Origin: Massilistercora timonensis
GTDB taxonomy: Bacteria; Bacillota; Clostridia; Lachnospirales; Lachnospiraceae
DNA: 64,000 bases
Assembly: GCF_900312975.1 (NCBI RefSeq)
Contig: NZ_LT990039.1
Span: 1,240,001-1,304,000, forward strand
Direction of reading: 5' to 3'
A program made the translations under genes and the position numbers. Positions 54,230 through 63,049 of this stretch are shown here, piece after piece; position 1 is the first letter of the stretch, and each line of letters starts with the position of its first letter. The notes below the pieces were generated by a model. It had not been told where the DNA came from and searched no databases. It saw nothing but the letters and a program-made list of their open reading frames with translations.

Positions 54230-56435
54230 GATTGCAAAGTATATGAATAAGAATGTGAATCTTAAATATTGGGAGTATATACGAGAATATTATGCAAGGT
54301 ACTCATATTTAGCATTTGCCACGATGATTACGTACAAATTGCGAGGAAAAGCTTCAGCTAAGGATATACATGAGATCTTTACAGTAAATGGTTTTGACAA
54401 ATTTGAAAATATAGATTTTATATTGAGTACAGCAGACGCATTAGACTTTATAGATGAACTCGTAGAATTATTAGTGAATATTAATACTTTAGATATAAAT
54501 AATGTTTATCAGGAATTTTTATCAAGAGATTATAAATTAAAAGATGGTATATTTACATTTGAAGGAGGGAAAAATAGTCGAGACATTTTAGGCTCGTATT
54601 ACACCCAAGAAAACTTTGCAAAAGAAATCGTAAGAAAGACGATAGATATTTTTTCGATGTCTTCAAAGAAAGAGCAGATACGTATTGCAGATTTTTCATG
54701 TGGAGGAGGAGCTTTTTTGGTATCAGCATGTGAAATATGCAAGGAAAAAGGATTTTCTCAAGATATATACGGGTATGATGTAGATCCAATAGCTGTAGTG
54801 ATAACTAGATACAGACTATTTGAATCAACAGGAGATGCAAGCAATTCTGATAAGATAGTGTTAGGCAATCCTTTGTTGAGAATAGGCAAGAATACTGCAT
54901 GTGCTATAAAATTTCATAACGCCCTTGCAGGACATTTTTACAATAGCTGTATGGCGGTAATACCTGTAAGTAATGTGGATATAGTATTGGGCAATCCCCC
55001 ATGGGAAAAAATTCGCTTTGAAGACAAGAAGTTTTTAAGACATTATTCTGAAGAGAACACAATAGGAACAAAATCAGAAAGAGAAGCTTATTTAAGAGAA
55101 ATTATAAAAGAAAATCGACAGTATTACAAAAGCTTTGTAAATGATTATGAACAAGCGAAGAATAGCATTAAAAAGGATACTTTTTTTACTGGTTCTAACT
55201 GTGGAGAATTGAACACTTATGCACTTTTTACAGAACTATGCTTAAAATTATTATCAGATGAAGGGGTTGCGGGAATCATTATAAAAACATCATTGCTTAA
55301 AATGCCTGTATACCGTACTTTTTGGGGAAATATGACAAAAAACGGAAATATTCATGAGATTTACATGTTTGTAAATCGGAAGAAAATATTCAATATAGAT
55401 TCTAGAGAAGAATTTTCGGTTATGTATCTTGTTGCAGGCGGGAGCAAAGATATAGGAATAGCATTAGATTTGGATGAATATGAGGAGTTTACTTTAAGAA
55501 AAAAGATATATCTATCACACCATTTGTTAAAAAAATTGAATCCGGATACAGGAATGTTACCCAATATAAGTAGTGAGGAGGAATTAAATTTTTTAATATC
55601 CATATATGACAATAATCAGATATTTGGCGAAACATATCCTGATTGTAAATTTGGAAGGTTAATTCATTTAACAAATCATTCCGATTACATCGTTAAGAAT
55701 GAAAAATCGGGGTATCTACCAATCTATGAAGGAAAATTTATAGAAATATATACAGCCAAATTTTCTACTTTTGGAAATATGTCAGAAAATGAAAAATATA
55801 AAAACAAGGCATCTGCAAGAGCAATTGAAGATATTGATGGCGAAGAATATCCAAATGCAAGATATTTTATAGATGAAACTGTCTGGAAAAAATTGTCAAA
55901 GAATTTTAAAAATGATTATATTGTAGCTTGGAGAAGTCTTACTTCAGCAACAAATAGAAGAACTATGTTAGCAACAGCTTTACCCCTAGTTCCCACATGC
56001 CAGTCAATACAATTGCTTCAGCTTCCAAGAAAGCAAATGAGGCATGTACTTGCAGTGTTTAATTCAATAGTGTTTGATTATATTGTGAGATTAAAAATGG
56101 CTGGACTTGATCTTACTCAAACTATTATAAAGCAAATTCCTGTACCAAAGGAAGAGCGATATAAGGATAATATTATATTTTGTGGAGTAGAAGCATCGAT
56201 AGAAGAGCACATTAACAGCCGAATAAAAGTCCTGTATGCATCAGATAATCGAATGTCTGGACTATTTGATGATACGAATACTTATATGTTGAATTTATCA
56301 AGCAGAAAACAGATATTATCAGAACTTGATAGTCTTGTTGCAATTACATATCAAATTAAACAAGACGAATTGAGAAATATAGCAATGAATTTTAATAAGT
56401 TCTATAATAAGAATGAAATAGAGGAGTTCTTTTAA
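54207..56435 (+). CDS. Eco57I-type N6-adenine DNA methyltransferase
   Basis: The 742-residue protein has an N-terminal helical part, ILGSYYTQENFAKEIV, the AdoMet motif ADFSCGGGAFLV (161-172, Ser-Cys in place of the usual Pro-Ala-Cys) and catalytic NPPW (263-266). A C-terminal half probably recognises DNA. The ATG at 54207 has GGAGGG before it and overlaps the first methyltransferase gene by 23 bp, so they are coupled. Two methyltransferases would suit an asymmetric site needing one enzyme per strand. Its stop lies in a hairpin shared with the convergent nuclease gene. Confidence 0.88.
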   Translation: MIEKLRVKIAKYMNKNVNLKYWEYIREYYARYSYLAFATMITYKLRGKASAKDIHEIFTVNGFDKFENIDFILSTADALDFIDELVELLVNINTLDINNVYQEFLSRDYKLKDGIFTFEGGKNSRDILGSYYTQENFAKEIVRKTIDIFSMSSKKEQIRIADFSCGGGAFLVSACEICKEKGFSQDIYGYDVDPIAVVITRYRLFESTGDASNSDKIVLGNPLLRIGKNTACAIKFHNALAGHFYNSCMAVIPVSNVDIVLGNPPWEKIRFEDKKFLRHYSEENTIGTKSEREAYLREIIKENRQYYKSFVNDYEQAKNSIKKDTFFTGSNCGELNTYALFTELCLKLLSDEGVAGIIIKTSLLKMPVYRTFWGNMTKNGNIHEIYMFVNRKKIFNIDSREEFSVMYLVAGGSKDIGIALDLDEYEEFTLRKKIYLSHHLLKKLNPDTGMLPNISSEEELNFLISIYDNNQIFGETYPDCKFGRLIHLTNHSDYIVKNEKSGYLPIYEGKFIEIYTAKFSTFGNMSENEKYKNKASARAIEDIDGEEYPNARYFIDETVWKKLSKNFKNDYIVAWRSLTSATNRRTMLATALPLVPTCQSIQLLQLPRKQMRHVLAVFNSIVFDYIVRLKMAGLDLTQTIIKQIPVPKEERYKDNIIFCGVEASIEEHINSRIKVLYASDNRMSGLFDDTNTYMLNLSSRKQILSELDSLVAITYQIKQDELRNIAMNFNKFYNKNEIEEFF

Positions 56436-56443
56436 AACTCCTC
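56421..56443. terminator. Bidirectional hairpin between methyltransferase and nuclease genes
   Basis: GAGGAGTT-CTTTTAA-AACTCCTC has perfect 8-bp arms and includes the methyltransferase stop codon. No long T-run follows, so termination is probable but not certain. Confidence 0.6.
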
Positions 56444-56449
56444 TATAGA

Positions 56450-57682
56450 CTATAACATGCCATATGCTTTTGAGGTAACACTACTTCCGTTACGTGCCCA
56501 AACACGGCTTAAAGATTTAACATGATCGAGCTCAGATTCATCTAAAAGTGATAAAACATAGTAGTCCGTAGTAATTTTTTCGAAAACTAATATCTTGTAT
56601 ACAAAATCTCCGCGATTTCCAAACTTAGATAATTCATCTGTATCATCGTTTGGCGATCCTTTAAGTTGAATACGCCAACTGCCATTATCCGGTGCAAACT
56701 TGATTGTAGAAGGATAATAGTCTTTTCCAAGATAGTTGATAGTTATATTTTTTTCTCTGGTTATGTCCTCAGGGTTAATGTCAAAGAATTTTATTCCACC
56801 ATACATTTTTTTCGAGTCAGTATATTCGTAAGGTGTCCCTACGACAGAACCTTCTTCAATCTGTCCTACTTTGGATAAATCAAGAATATTTCTTGAGCCG
56901 CCAGTAGATTTTCGCATTTCAAACCAAAACTGTTCATTCGTAAATGCAGGCTCTAAAGATACTGGATTAACAATATAATCAATATCAGGGACATCGGAAT
57001 TTGAAAAAGATTTATTTCTAGGCCTATTATCAGACATCACCCTCGGAATAGAGAATTTTTCCGATCCAAAGAACGTTGTTTTCTTTTGCTTTTTCTTTAA
57101 AGACACACATTTGGTAATGTTATTGATTTTCTGGGTGACTTCTTTAGAAATATAGTTTGCCTCAAACAAAGCATTTATATCATCTATAGAAGTAATCTTT
57201 GTGGAACATTTATAATTAGGATCTTTATATTTTTCAATCAAAGAATAGATGGAATCCAACTCGGCTATTTCATCAGGCAAATAATATGTCTGTATAAAAC
57301 AACTTTCGAAGTTAGTCCATAACCCCCCGCCAGTAAGATTATTTGATCCGATTGCACACCAAGCCATGTCTGTGTTCTCGAGGAGATATATTTTGCTATG
57401 ATAAGTTATTGAAAAATTTTCGGAGTGGATGACATATAATTCATTACACAAATTATATAAGTTTAAAAGCGCCTCGTAAGAAGTACCATCAAGATCAATG
57501 CCAATGAAAGCTCTTATTGTTCTATCCTTTGATTTGAAAGTTTTAAGAGAATCTTTTAATCTCAAGATGCCACTATTTTTTGCAAATGCTGAAAATAGTG
57601 TAAGTGATGAATAATTTGAATTCAATTCAGTTTTTAGTATTTCACCCAATTGGCCTTGGAAAGGCTGGTTTATAATTGGCAT
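56450..57682 (-). CDS. PLD-family restriction endonuclease-like protein
   Basis: The 410-residue protein has a phospholipase-D-type nuclease domain with His95-x-Lys97 in YHSKIYLLENTDMAW and IGSNNLTGGGLWTNFES after it. This is the single HKD-like motif of BfiI/NgoFVII-type nucleases, which cut DNA without metal as dimers. Residues ~235-410 form a second domain (IDYIVNPVSLEP, IQLKGSPNDD), perhaps a B3-like DNA-binding domain as in those enzymes. The ATG at 57680-57682 follows GAAGGTG. It is convergent to the two methyltransferase genes, with its own promoter. The nuclease role is inferred. Confidence 0.82.
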   Translation of the reverse strand: MPIINQPFQGQLGEILKTELNSNYSSLTLFSAFAKNSGILRLKDSLKTFKSKDRTIRAFIGIDLDGTSYEALLNLYNLCNELYVIHSENFSITYHSKIYLLENTDMAWCAIGSNNLTGGGLWTNFESCFIQTYYLPDEIAELDSIYSLIEKYKDPNYKCSTKITSIDDINALFEANYISKEVTQKINNITKCVSLKKKQKKTTFFGSEKFSIPRVMSDNRPRNKSFSNSDVPDIDYIVNPVSLEPAFTNEQFWFEMRKSTGGSRNILDLSKVGQIEEGSVVGTPYEYTDSKKMYGGIKFFDINPEDITREKNITINYLGKDYYPSTIKFAPDNGSWRIQLKGSPNDDTDELSKFGNRGDFVYKILVFEKITTDYYVLSLLDESELDHVKSLSRVWARNGSSVTSKAYGML

Positions 57683-57716
57683 ATTAACACCTTCTTTCAC
57701 ACAAATGTCCGTAATT

Positions 57717-57745
57717 ATTTTATCACAATGACTAACTTACTACAA
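57717..57745 (-). promoter_or_regulatory. Promoter of the PLD nuclease gene
   Basis: The minus strand has TTGTAG (57740-57745), a 17-bp spacer and TAAAAT (57717-57722), 35 bp before the start codon. Confidence 0.7.
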
Positions 57746-57750
57746 GAAAA

Positions 57751-57808
57751 GTATAATTTAATAAGAAATTCTCCAAAATTCTTTTTGTATAATTTGATAA
57801 GAAATTCT
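57751..57808. repeat. Two 22-bp direct repeats upstream of the nuclease promoter
   Basis: GTATAATTTAATAAGAAATT plus CT (57751-57772) and the same with one change, TTTG for TTTA (57787-57808), lie 36 bp apart, just upstream of the -35. They are probable binding sites for a regulator. Confidence 0.8.
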
Positions 57809-57824
57809 TTTCTCCTATCTCACA

Positions 57825-57857
57825 GAAAAAGCCCCGGAAACCATCATTTCCAGGGCT
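57825..57857 (-). terminator. Intrinsic terminator of the tRNA-Glu/tRNA-Cys unit
   Basis: On the minus strand AGCCCTGGAAA pairs with TTTCCGGGGCT (one G-U) around a 6-base loop, followed by TTTTC. Confidence 0.9.
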
Positions 57858-57865
57858 TATGAAGA

Positions 57866-57937
57866 AGGCGCAGACCGGATTTGAACCGGTGAATCAGGGT
57901 GTTGCAGACCCATGCCTTACCACTTGGCTACTGCGCC
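57866..57937 (-). tRNA. tRNA-Cys (GCA), second copy
   Basis: Identical over its length to the gene at 35916-35987: acceptor GGCGCAG/CTGCGCC, anticodon loop CTGCAAC (GCA), T arm GGTTCAAATCC and discriminator U. It follows tRNA-Glu by three bases and borders the AT-rich island. Confidence 0.96.
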
Positions 57938-57940
57938 ATA

Positions 57941-58012
57941 TGACTCCAACGGGAATCGAACCCGTGTTACCGCCGTGAAAGGGCGATGTCTTAACCGCTT
58001 GACCATGGAGCC
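57941..58012 (-). tRNA. tRNA-Glu (TTC)
   Basis: The minus strand begins GGCTCCATGGTCAAGCGG. The anticodon arm CGCC-CTTTCAC-GGCG gives UUC, the T arm has GGGTTCGATTCCC, and the acceptor closes with TGGAGTC and discriminator A. CCA is not encoded. It is cotranscribed with tRNA-Cys. Confidence 0.96.
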
Positions 58013-58044
58013 ATAGCACACCTCTCTCGGCGTGACCGTGGTTT

Positions 58045-58073
58045 ATAATATCACACTCCCCGCCACTTTGCAA
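58045..58073 (-). promoter_or_regulatory. Promoter of tRNA-Glu/tRNA-Cys
   Basis: The minus strand has TTGCAA (58068-58073), a 17-bp spacer and TATTAT (58045-58050). Confidence 0.78.
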
Positions 58074-58107
58074 CGGGTTTTTTACTTTTTCCCCATTTTT
58101 ATCTCCA

Positions 58108-58136
58108 TTGACAAACACTTCCGAATCCGCTATCTT
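58108..58136 (+). promoter_or_regulatory. Promoter of topB
   Basis: TTGACA (58108-58113), a 17-bp spacer and TATCTT (58131-58136), followed by AGGGAGGAG at the ribosome site. Confidence 0.75.
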
Positions 58137-58165
58137 GAGAGGAAGAACTTCAGGGAGGAGATCAT

Positions 58166-60376
58166 ATGAAAGCATTAGTTTTAGCGGAGAAACCTTCTGT
58201 CGCCCGGGACATCGCCCGGGTCCTTGGCTGCCACAGGAATCTTCCCGGCGCCATTGAAGGTCCCAGATATATCGTCACCTGGGCTCTGGGCCATCTGGTC
58301 ACTCTGGCCGACCCGGAGGCTTATGACCCCAGATTCAAAGAATGGAAGATGGATTACCTTCCCATGGTGCCGGCAAAATGGGAGCTGGTAGTGATCCGGC
58401 AGACCGCCAAACAGTACGGCCACGTCAAAGCCCAGCTTTTGCGCAAGGATGTGGATCAGATCATCATCGCCACTGACGCGGGAAGAGAAGGAGAACTGGT
58501 GGCCCGCTGGATCCTGGACCGTTCCGGCTGCCATAAACCCATCAAACGGCTCTGGATCTCTTCCGTCACCGACAAGGCCATCCGGGAGGGATTCGCTCAC
58601 TTAAAGGAAGGCCGCCAGTACGATCCCCTCTATCATGCAGCAAGGAGCCGGGCTGAAGCAGACTGGCTGGTGGGGATCAACGCCACCCGTGCTCTCACCT
58701 GCAAGTACAATGCCCAGCTTTCCTGCGGAAGGGTCCAGACCCCTACCCTGGCCATCATTGCCCGGCGGGAGGAAGAGATCCGCTCTTTTTGCCCTCAGGA
58801 ATACTACGGCCTTACCTGTCTGGCCGGCGGCGTCACCTGGACCTGGCGGCAGAAGAAAGGCGGCAGCACCCGCACATTCCAGAAGGCTCCCCTAACAGAG
58901 CTGGAGCAACGGCTAAAGGGCCAGTCTCTCACCATCACAGACATACAGAGATCCTCCAGGAAAACATTTTCCCCAGGGCTCTATGACCTGACAGAACTGC
59001 AGCGGGACGCCAACCTGCGGTTTGGCTTCTCTGCCAAGGAAACCCTGAACATCATGCAGCGGCTCTACGAACACCACAAGGTGATTACCTACCCCCGGAC
59101 CGACTCCCGGTACATCGGCGCCGATATTGTCCCCACTCTGAAAGAACGGCTGGCCGCCTGCAACATCGGACCCTATCGGAAATATATCCCGGCTCTTCTC
59201 AAGGCTCCCATCCGGACCAGCAAAGCCTTCGTGGACGACAAGAAGGTCAGCGACCACCACGCCATCATCCCCACGGAAGAGTTCGTGCAGCTGGAGCACA
59301 TGAGCAATGAAGAGCGGAAGATCTACGACCTGGTGGTGCGCCGCTTTATCAGCGTCCTTTATCCCGCCTGCGAATATGAAGAAACCTCCCTTACCGCCCA
59401 GGCTGCCGGCGAGACCTTCGCCGCCCGGGGGAAACGGATCCTTTTTTCCGGCTGGAAGGCCGTTTATGAAGACGGCCCAGCCTGGGAAGACAGCGATTCC
59501 GACAGCCAGGATGACCCGCAGGTTTTCCCGGGAAGCCAGAATCTTCCGCAGCTGAAAAACCAGGACCGCCTTCCCATCGACCGGGTGAATCTGACTTCCG
59601 GCAAGACAAAACCACCGGCCAGATTTACGGAAGCCACCCTTCTGTCCGCCATGGAAAACCCGGCCAGATACATGGAATCCAATGACGCGGCGGCCCGCAG
59701 GACCCTGGGAGAGACCGGCGGCCTGGGCACCGTTGCCACCCGGGCAGACATCATCAAGAAGCTGTTCCATTCCTTCCTGATCGAGAAAAAGGGCCAGGAA
59801 ATCCTTGTCACCTCCAAGGGCAGGCAGCTCCTCTCCCTGGTGCCGGAGGATCTGAAGAAGCCGGAGCTCACCGCCGACTGGGAGATGCGCCTTGCCCGGA
59901 TCGCCAGAGGCGAGCACCAGGAAAAGCAATTTCTCCAGGACATTGAATCTTATACCAAAGACCTGATCCGGGAGATCAAGACTTCTGAAGGGATCTTCCG
60001 CCACGACAATCTCACCAATGCCAAATGCCCCCGCTGCGGGAAGCGGCTGCTCTCTGTCAACGGCAAGAATGCCCGGCTCCTGGTATGCCAGGATCGGGAG
60101 TGCGGCTACCGGGAGACGGTTGCCCGCCTGAGCAACGCCCGCTGTCCCAACTGTCATAAGAAAATGGAACTGATCAAAAAAGGAGAGGAAGAGACCTTCG
60201 TCTGCTCCTGTGGATATAAAGAGAAACTCTCCGCTTTCAAGAAGCGCAGAGAAAAAGAAGGCGCCGGCGTCTCCAAAAAGGACGTCCAGCGCTACCTGAA
60301 AAACCAACAGACAGAGTCGGTGGGCAATTCCTTCGCCGCCGCTCTGTCTGGCATTAAGATTGATCCGGACGCTTAA
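58166..60376 (+). CDS. topB: DNA topoisomerase III
   Basis: This type IA topoisomerase decatenates and relaxes DNA through a 5'-phosphotyrosine link. The 736-residue protein has the TOPRIM start LVLAEKPSVARDIARVLG, the metal motif ATDAGREGE (102-110) and the catalytic Tyr309 in YPRTDSRYI. C-terminal zinc-ribbon modules follow (CPRCGKRLL, CQDRECGY, CPNCHKKM, CSCGYKEK). AGGGAGGAGATCAT precedes the ATG. Its core-like base composition shows the AT-rich island has ended. The last 23 bp overlap the convergent AI-2E gene. Confidence 0.96.
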   Translation: MKALVLAEKPSVARDIARVLGCHRNLPGAIEGPRYIVTWALGHLVTLADPEAYDPRFKEWKMDYLPMVPAKWELVVIRQTAKQYGHVKAQLLRKDVDQIIIATDAGREGELVARWILDRSGCHKPIKRLWISSVTDKAIREGFAHLKEGRQYDPLYHAARSRAEADWLVGINATRALTCKYNAQLSCGRVQTPTLAIIARREEEIRSFCPQEYYGLTCLAGGVTWTWRQKKGGSTRTFQKAPLTELEQRLKGQSLTITDIQRSSRKTFSPGLYDLTELQRDANLRFGFSAKETLNIMQRLYEHHKVITYPRTDSRYIGADIVPTLKERLAACNIGPYRKYIPALLKAPIRTSKAFVDDKKVSDHHAIIPTEEFVQLEHMSNEERKIYDLVVRRFISVLYPACEYEETSLTAQAAGETFAARGKRILFSGWKAVYEDGPAWEDSDSDSQDDPQVFPGSQNLPQLKNQDRLPIDRVNLTSGKTKPPARFTEATLLSAMENPARYMESNDAAARRTLGETGGLGTVATRADIIKKLFHSFLIEKKGQEILVTSKGRQLLSLVPEDLKKPELTADWEMRLARIARGEHQEKQFLQDIESYTKDLIREIKTSEGIFRHDNLTNAKCPRCGKRLLSVNGKNARLLVCQDRECGYRETVARLSNARCPNCHKKMELIKKGEEETFVCSCGYKEKLSAFKKRREKEGAGVSKKDVQRYLKNQQTESVGNSFAAALSGIKIDPDA

Positions 60377-61436
60377 AGATCTCAATGGTTCCGGTATCGT
60401 TCAGATGTTTCATAAGAGAAAGACCAATGGGGAAGCCAAAGAGTCCTACCACTCCCGCAAGCTGCACGCCGGCAAACATGCTGGCCAGCGTTACCACCGG
60501 GTGGAGGCCCAGCTGGCTTCCTACAATTTTCGGCTCAATGATGTTCCGGATGATGGTGATCACCAGATACAGGACAAATAACTTCAGCGCCAGCGAATAG
60601 TCTCCCAGAAGAGCCGTGATCACTGCCCAGGGGATCATGATACCGCCGGTTCCCAGCACCGGGAGGATATCGAAGATAGCGATACAAAGAGCCAAGATCA
60701 CCGCCGGCTCCATGCCGATAATGGTAAATCCAAGCAGCAGTTCGCAGAACGTAATGGACATGATCAGTCCGTAGGAACGGATACATACAAACAGCGTACC
60801 CACCATGTATTTCTTCACCTGCAGGAAGATCTCCTTCCCCTTCTCATCCAGCTGTCGCATACAGAAAGCCGTCAGCTTGTCAAAATCCATGGCGATAAAG
60901 AAGGTGGATATCACCATCAGAAGCAGCTTCAAAAACAGCATAGGAAGGGAAGACGCAAAGCTGGAGATGGCCTGCATACTCCACATGGACAGGCTGGACA
61001 TCAGATCACCCAGCATGGACAACAGCTGGTTGCTCATATAATTCACCGTCTCCAGAAGCGTGGGATCCATCTTCATCACCGCCTGCTCCAACTCCTGGAA
61101 CAGCTGCGTCAGCACTGGCTGCACATAAATCCGTACCAGAGAAGGCAGCTCCACCACCATCTGTGTCGCCCAGGAAAAAGTCTTGATACTCGCCAGCGCC
61201 ACCAGCACACCCACCGTTCCATAGAACACCAGCACCATCAGCGCCGCCATCAGCTTCCGGGGCGCCCTGGTCTTCCTTGTCAGGAAGCATGTTGGCTTCT
61301 GCAGGGCATAGGCGATCAGAAGGCCCAGCACAAAAGGCGCAAGAAGCGGGAGCAGGAACCTTACAAAAAGGAATACCACTCCCAGGATGATCGCGAAATA
61401 TAAAAAATTAATAATAAATTTTCTCTGTCTTTCCAT
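60354..61436 (-). CDS. AI-2E family membrane transporter
   Basis: The 360-residue protein has about eight membrane helices with the family pattern: paired N-terminal helices (YFAIILGVVFLFVRFLLPLL), a long amphipathic middle, and PVLGTGGIMIPWAV, then EPKIVGSQLGLHPVVTLASM near the end. Members include TqsA-type exporters and Na+/H+ antiporters, so the cargo cannot be named. It overlaps topB by 23 bp tail to tail. Repeat copy F lies just upstream of its start. Confidence 0.92.
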   Translation of the reverse strand: MERQRKFIINFLYFAIILGVVFLFVRFLLPLLAPFVLGLLIAYALQKPTCFLTRKTRAPRKLMAALMVLVFYGTVGVLVALASIKTFSWATQMVVELPSLVRIYVQPVLTQLFQELEQAVMKMDPTLLETVNYMSNQLLSMLGDLMSSLSMWSMQAISSFASSLPMLFLKLLLMVISTFFIAMDFDKLTAFCMRQLDEKGKEIFLQVKKYMVGTLFVCIRSYGLIMSITFCELLLGFTIIGMEPAVILALCIAIFDILPVLGTGGIMIPWAVITALLGDYSLALKLFVLYLVITIIRNIIEPKIVGSQLGLHPVVTLASMFAGVQLAGVVGLFGFPIGLSLMKHLNDTGTIEIFKRPDQS

Positions 61437-61477
61437 AACGATTTCATTATAAAAAGAGACCTTGTGGGTGTCAATAG

Positions 61478-61538
61478 TTGGGGACGTGGTATTTTTAAAA
61501 ATACCACGTCCCAGATTGAAAATACCCTGTCCCTTTTT
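61478..61538. repeat. Dispersed palindromic repeat, copy F
   Basis: The perfect 32-nt core (61481-61512) is followed by AGATTGAAAATACCCTGTCC, C and TTTTT. The thiC TAA stop (minus strand, 61537-61539) uses the last two T bases. It lies between thiC and the AI-2E gene. Confidence 0.92.
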
Positions 61539-62847
61539 ACAAGATATCGATATATTCCCCGGCCAGCGCTTTATTCATACTGCGCACTGCGCAGAATTTT
61601 CCGCACATGCTGCAAGTGTCGCTGTGGTCATCCTCGGGGCTTCTGCTATCCCGGATGGCCTTGGCGGTCTCCGGATCCAGAGCGCAGGCAAACTGAGCAT
61701 CCCAGTCCAGATTGCGCCGGGCTTCGGCCATCTGGTCATCAATGTCCCGGGCGCCGGGGATTCCCTTGGCAATGTCGGCTGCGTGAGCCGCGATCTTGGA
61801 GGCGATGATCCCCTGTTTTACGTCCTCTACATTGGGGAGTGCCAGGTGCTCTGCCGGTGTGACGTAGCACAGGAAAGCCGCGCCGCTCATGGCAGCCACC
61901 GCGCCGCCGATGGCGCCGGTGATATGGTCATAGCCGGGAGCAATATCAGTGACCAAAGGTCCCAGCACATAGAAGGGCGCGCCCATGCACAGGCTTTTCT
62001 GCACTTCCATATTAGCAGCCACCTGGTTGAGGGGCACATGCCCCGGTCCTTCCACCATCACCTGTACGTTGTGGTCCCAGGCCCGCTTGGTAAGTTCGCC
62101 CAGGCGCACCAGTTCTTCGATCTGGCATACGTCGGTGGCGTCCGCCAGACATCCGGGCCGGCAGGCGTCTCCCAGAGAGATGGTCACATCGTATTCTTCA
62201 CAGATCTCCAGGATCTGATCAAAATATTCATAGAAAGGATTCTCTTCCCCTGTCATACTCATCCAGGCAAAAACCAGGCTTCCGCCCCGGCTTACAATAT
62301 TCATTTTCCGTTTGTGTTTGCGGATCTGCTCGATAGTCTTGCGGGTGATGCCGCAGTGAAGCGTGACAAAATCTACTCCGTCCTCAGCGTGCAGCCGGAT
62401 CACGTCGATGAAATCCTGGGCGGTCAGGGTGGCCAGGTCCCGCTGGTAATGGATGACGCTGTCATAGACAGGAACGGTTCCGATCATCACCGGGCATTCC
62501 CGGGTTAGTTTCTGGCGGAAGGGCTGTGTATTGCCGTGGCTGGAGAGGTCCATAATGGCCTCTGCGCCTAAGTTTACCGCGCTCATAACCTTTTCCATCT
62601 CAATATCATAGTCCTTGCAGTCCCGGGATACCCCCAGGTTCACATTGACCTTCGTGCGCAGCATACTTCCGATCCCCTCCGGATCCAGACAGGTATGCTT
62701 TTTGTTGGCGCAGATCACCACTTTTCCTTCGGCCACAAGGGCCATCAGTTTTTCTTCCGGAAAATGTTCTTTTTCCGCCACCGTCTTCATTTCCGGTGTC
62801 AGGATTCCTTTTCTTGCCGCATCCATCTGGGTTGTGTAGTTTCTCAT
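61537..62847 (-). CDS. thiC: Phosphomethylpyrimidine synthase ThiC
   Basis: ThiC is a radical SAM enzyme that converts aminoimidazole ribotide to HMP-P, the thiamin pyrimidine. The 436-residue protein has [13 protein letters not shown], the substrate-binding [16 protein letters not shown] and the C-terminal cluster motif CSMCGKFC (CxxCxxxxC-type with the preceding residues). Length is that of the short, anaerobe form. AAGGAGGCAGGACAA precedes the ATG. It is second in the riboswitch-controlled thiW-thiC operon, 202 bp after thiW, with a structured RNA element between. Confidence 0.97.
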   Translation of the reverse strand: MRNYTTQMDAARKGILTPEMKTVAEKEHFPEEKLMALVAEGKVVICANKKHTCLDPEGIGSMLRTKVNVNLGVSRDCKDYDIEMEKVMSAVNLGAEAIMDLSSHGNTQPFRQKLTRECPVMIGTVPVYDSVIHYQRDLATLTAQDFIDVIRLHAEDGVDFVTLHCGITRKTIEQIRKHKRKMNIVSRGGSLVFAWMSMTGEENPFYEYFDQILEICEEYDVTISLGDACRPGCLADATDVCQIEELVRLGELTKRAWDHNVQVMVEGPGHVPLNQVAANMEVQKSLCMGAPFYVLGPLVTDIAPGYDHITGAIGGAVAAMSGAAFLCYVTPAEHLALPNVEDVKQGIIASKIAAHAADIAKGIPGARDIDDQMAEARRNLDWDAQFACALDPETAKAIRDSRSPEDDHSDTCSMCGKFCAVRSMNKALAGEYIDIL

Positions 62848-62883
62848 TTGTCCTGCCTCCTTATAATGTGGAAAATATATTTT

Positions 62884-62943
62884 GCGTCAGCAGAACTACC
62901 GGGCAGCGTAAGAGACTACGCTTCCCAGATCCGATGCTGACGC
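62884..62943 (-). promoter_or_regulatory. Two-tier stem-loop in the thiW-thiC gap
   Basis: GCGTCAGCA and TGCTGACGC form a perfect 9-bp outer stem, inside which GGGCAGCGTA and TACGCTTCCC form a second stem (one mismatch) with a 6-base loop. It lies 37 nt upstream of thiC and has no T-tract. It does not match a riboswitch I know. Confidence 0.65.
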
Positions 62944-63049
62944 CTTCACACTGTTTTTTCGTGAACAGGTGATCGCCGCGGCAAGGCGCTGCGGCTTTTC
63001 TATAGCGGCAGAAAGTGGTGTCCCCGGCCTGCCGCTTGTTTCTCGCGTT

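Noticed and set aside
51530-56435. A BREX or DISARM system
   Set aside because: The first methyltransferase resembles PglX in its recognition region, but no pglZ, brxC, brxL, helicase or DUF1998-type genes are present in the window.
57866-57937. tRNA-Cys as a proven attachment site of the island
   Set aside because: The tRNA borders the island, but I could find no duplicated tRNA 3' end at the other boundary and no integrase.
58913-60385. A 490-codon open frame opposite topB
   Set aside because: It is the antisense shadow of the topoisomerase C-terminal half; the translation is low in sense and has no start signal.
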